64,000 bases of DNA from assembly GCF_002368395.1 (NCBI RefSeq), contig NZ_AP018254.1:4774001-4838000 (forward strand), written 5' to 3'. Shown one piece after another: positions 61,901 through 64,000 of this stretch. A program made the translations under genes and the position numbers. Below the pieces are notes generated by a model, which saw nothing but the letters and a program-made list of their open reading frames with translations, made no database searches and was not told the DNA's origin. This DNA comes from Calothrix sp. NIES-3974. Lineage in GTDB: Bacteria; Cyanobacteriota; Cyanobacteriia; Cyanobacteriales; Nostocaceae. Positions within the stretch are counted from its first letter, which is position 1. Each line of letters opens with the position of its first letter.

Positions 61901-62600
61901 AGTCTATCATCTCGCAGGCTGTTTGATGCTTGTTAATCTACTGGTTGATTATTAAGAATCAATATGATTGTTTACAATAATTCATGGGATATTGGATTAT
62001 CTGGATATTGAGCGAGTAAGGCATTGATTTTCTTGCTACTCCCTACTCAGAAGCAAGTTGTAGGGATTTGGTAGATGGGATGACCCTGTGAATGTAGGTT
62101 AGGATGAGCATCCTATTCAGGATTTTTTCAAAGTTTAATATAAATTGCTGCTAATTAGTTCACTATTAACAATACCTGTAACAATTCCTCCTTTATCGTG
62201 TTCTTAAGTATCTAAAAATACATCCAAGTATAATATTTGATTATGGATAATTATCAAATCATGAATATTTTATTCCTGTGGTAGAATATCATAGACATGA
62301 CCCATCTCTAGCTGGAATCAGAATTGGATTTATTGCTGCTCAATGATTTTCACTTGAGATAAAAAAGCTAAAACTATTCCACCCAATTTTGATACATATT
62401 CTTTCCCTACTTCCCGTCCGGTATCAACTCCAAAGTAAAACGGTATAAAAACTAAATTTTGCCTGGGATGAGAAGTCGGATTTTTCTCCAGAGTTTGGGT
62501 CGCTGCAAGAAAGCCGACTTCTAGCAAGATATCTATATCGAAAAAGCCGAATTATGGGATATCGATAGTCATTTAATGATATCAAAGGTGTAAAATCCCT
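61901..62600. other. 700-base gap between DUF1822 and CHAT-CHASE2 genes
   Basis: Contains a partial R2 repeat (about 62010-62045) and a 65-codon open frame on the minus strand (62330-62527) with no recognisable family features, not taken as a gene. Promoter sequences for CHAT-CHASE2 probably lie here. Confidence 0.45.
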
Positions 62601-63902
62601 TCATTCTAATTCCAACCCAAAGGGAGGGATATCAAAAGTAAATTGTTGATCAGCAGTGACTTTGACCCAAAAATTTTCACCGATATTTCCAATTACTTGG
62701 GCAAACAAAACTCCTCTACTTGTATCAAATAAAGACTCATTAAACAAAGATTGATTTTCATCTTTAATTTCTAATTGTAATGTTTTTGGCATGGGTGTAC
62801 CTGGTTGTCCACCCAAAGCCACTAATAATAACCATTCTGGATTTTCATCGGTTTCCGAAATAATCCAGGTAATAGCATAGAAGCGAATACAACCAGACTC
62901 GCATTCTAAATCCCGAAATGCACCCCTTGCATGAGCAGGAATATGCACCCCTTCCGTTTCTAAGCTGGAACGGATTTGGTCAAAATTATCGTTAATCAGT
63001 CTTAAGGAACGCATTGGTGCGGGAGATAAACTGGGTGTATTCATCAACATCCAACCTAACTCTTGAGTCGCCATATCAATGCGATCGCGTAACCACAATC
63101 CCACATTAATTAAGGGTTGATTGTTGGCATTTTTTGCTGTATCAAGCCAATATTTTAAGAGTTCTGGCTGACTGAAAAATACTTTCGCGTCAGCGATACT
63201 CAAAATTTGCCAGGGATTTTTTTTGGCTAATAAGGACTTGTTCTCAGTAATTTTTTGCCGTACACTTCTGACCTCGGCTTCCGAAACAGATGTTAATTGG
63301 GGTAGGGAAATGGCATCTGGTTGTAAGCAGCGTAGATTTAATAATAAAGCATTTGCATCCCCATTAAACCAACTTTGATCAATCCGATAATTCCAATCAG
63401 TTTCAATTTTTAAATCTTCCCTTTTTCGCTGCAAACAAAACTGCTCATAGGTCATAAAACCAGCAAATGCAACTTGGGAACTTTCCTCTTCCACCTGCAT
63501 TAAAATATAAAAATGGGCTGCCAAATCCGGAATATCAAAAACCGCAAAAGGTAGACTATGCTGACTACTAAAATTGCTAGCATTTAGCACACAAACCCGG
63601 AAATCACCAACTTGAATATGGCATCCAGCTGCCAAAATATTCCCATAGATAGGTTGCCAAATCGTTGCGTGATTGATATTAATTGTTAAGTCGGGAGCGC
63701 GTTCTGCCAACCAATCAGCAAAACCCAGTACAGCTAAACCATTGACATACACTTGCCAACGTTGTTGGAGATGGATCACATCTTTGCTATTATTTGCTGC
63801 GAGCTGACATCGTTCTGGGGATAACTCGGTGTAAGCTGGATTGAGAGCGTACCAGTCGAGTAATTCCGTGACATCTAAGTTAGTTAAAGGTTGGTCAATC
63901 AT
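62601..63902 (-). CDS. DUF1822 family protein
   Basis: The 433-residue protein matches DUF1822: an N-terminal helix pair, RWQVYVNGLAVLGFADWLAE, CHIQVGDFRVCVLN, and a C-terminal part with LNVGLWLRDRIDMATQELGW-like INVGLWLRDRIDMATQELGW and LVALGGQPGTPMPKTLQLEI. It has no signal peptide or membrane helix. In cyanobacteria it often precedes CHAT-CHASE2 and DUF928 genes, as here. Its start ATG overlaps the stop TGA of the ORF that runs off the window. The biochemical function is unknown. Confidence 0.85.
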   Translation of the reverse strand: MIDQPLTNLDVTELLDWYALNPAYTELSPERCQLAANNSKDVIHLQQRWQVYVNGLAVLGFADWLAERAPDLTININHATIWQPIYGNILAAGCHIQVGDFRVCVLNASNFSSQHSLPFAVFDIPDLAAHFYILMQVEEESSQVAFAGFMTYEQFCLQRKREDLKIETDWNYRIDQSWFNGDANALLLNLRCLQPDAISLPQLTSVSEAEVRSVRQKITENKSLLAKKNPWQILSIADAKVFFSQPELLKYWLDTAKNANNQPLINVGLWLRDRIDMATQELGWMLMNTPSLSPAPMRSLRLINDNFDQIRSSLETEGVHIPAHARGAFRDLECESGCIRFYAITWIISETDENPEWLLLVALGGQPGTPMPKTLQLEIKDENQSLFNESLFDTSRGVLFAQVIGNIGENFWVKVTADQQFTFDIPPFGLELE

Positions 63903-64000
63903 ATTAAGTTAGTTAAATCAGTTAGTCGTTGTTTGTCAGAGAATTTTTTTTGGTACACCACATTCAGGACAGGAATCAGATGAGGGGATGGGTGTTTAAC
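63899..64000 (-). CDS. 3' end of an ORF entering from the right edge
   Basis: On the minus strand the frame VKHPSPHLIPVLNVVYQKKF then SDKQRLTDLTNLI is open from the window edge and ends with TGA at 63901-63899, overlapping the ATG of the DUF1822 gene (ATGA). The other two frames are blocked near the edge. In many cyanobacteria a sigma-70-type factor sits at this position, but these 33 codons do not show it. Confidence 0.4.
   Translation of the reverse strand, partial: VKHPSPHLIPVLNVVYQKKFSDKQRLTDLTNLI

Noticed and set aside
62330-62527. 65-codon frame on the minus strand between DUF1822 and CHAT-CHASE2
   Set aside because: No motif recognised and no Shine-Dalgarno sequence; could be a gene fragment, but the sequence gives no support.
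63905-63990. Zinc-ribbon-like CPECG peptide in another frame at the right edge
   Set aside because: That frame has a stop codon (TAA) a few codons before the edge, so it cannot be the end of a longer gene; only the frame ending TNLI is open to the edge.
1-64000. tRNA, rRNA, insertion sequences, prophage
   Set aside because: No T-loop-like tRNA cores, rRNA blocks, transposase motifs or phage genes were recognised in any spacer or ORF. This is a by-eye search and could miss a tRNA.

Overview
The window comes from a cyanobacterium, most likely a filamentous one of the Nostocales. GCGATCGC (HIP1-type) octamers are scattered through the genes. Many families here are typical of that group (DUF1802, DUF3386, DUF928, DUF1822, CHAT-CHASE2, DUF4388, Uma2). 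The intergenic DNA carries heptameric short tandem repeats and dispersed palindromes of the kind known from Nostoc and relatives. Base composition is AT-rich. This is chromosomal DNA: dnaA and dnaN flank five TTTTCCACA boxes near 52.6-52.8 kb, a very likely oriC.

Layout. 0-6 kb: [NiFe]-hydrogenase maturation genes hypF (3' end only), hypC, hypD, hypE, hypA and hypB, all on +. 6.3-9.3 kb (-): a four-gene run of DUF4388 protein, Ras/MglA-like GTPase, roadblock protein and a stand-alone sensor-type globin. 10.6-23.5 kb: mostly single genes (DUF1802, ExoD-like, DUF3386, NUDIX, a large GAF/HAMP chemoreceptor, HPPD, a GH13 amylase, NTF2-like, Uma2, SGNH hydrolase). 23.7-33.2 kb: polA, a pentapeptide-repeat protein, a wecB-like epimerase, a secreted beta-helix/SPOR protein, thiE-thiS and an FKBP lipoprotein. 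33.3-40.6 kb: a frameshifted Uma2 pseudogene and several poorly known proteins, including a divergent pair of membrane proteins. 40.7-48.6 kb (-): two HMA2-type proteins, a P1B-like ATPase and a DUF5132 protein, followed downstream by dhaK-dhaL. 48.9-54.1 kb: def, a DegP/HhoA-like lipoprotein protease, then dnaA-oriC-dnaN. 54.8-57.8 kb: an unrecognised 563-residue protein and an SPFH protein coupled to a tiny ribbon-helix-helix protein. 58.7-64 kb (-): DUF1822, CHAT-CHASE2 and DUF928, preceded by an ORF that leaves the window.

How genes work together. The hyp genes supply NiFe(CN)2CO cofactor assembly, but no hydrogenase structural gene is present. The HMA2/P1B-ATPase/DUF5132 group shares a GR[ILV]R-containing module in three of its proteins and resembles ferrosome (fez) clusters; this is the best candidate for an undescribed system here. 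Two other candidates are the CHAT-CHASE2/DUF928/DUF1822 group (a predicted membrane caspase-like protease with partners) and the globin/GTPase/roadblock/DUF4388 operon (possible gas or redox input to a small GTPase).

The non-coding DNA is unusually structured. About twenty palindromes end in GAGACG...CGTCTC with cores that differ but stay self-complementary, and they often sit just after stop codons. Three longer dispersed repeat families (R1, R2, R3) are also present, and one R2 copy contains a nested short insertion.
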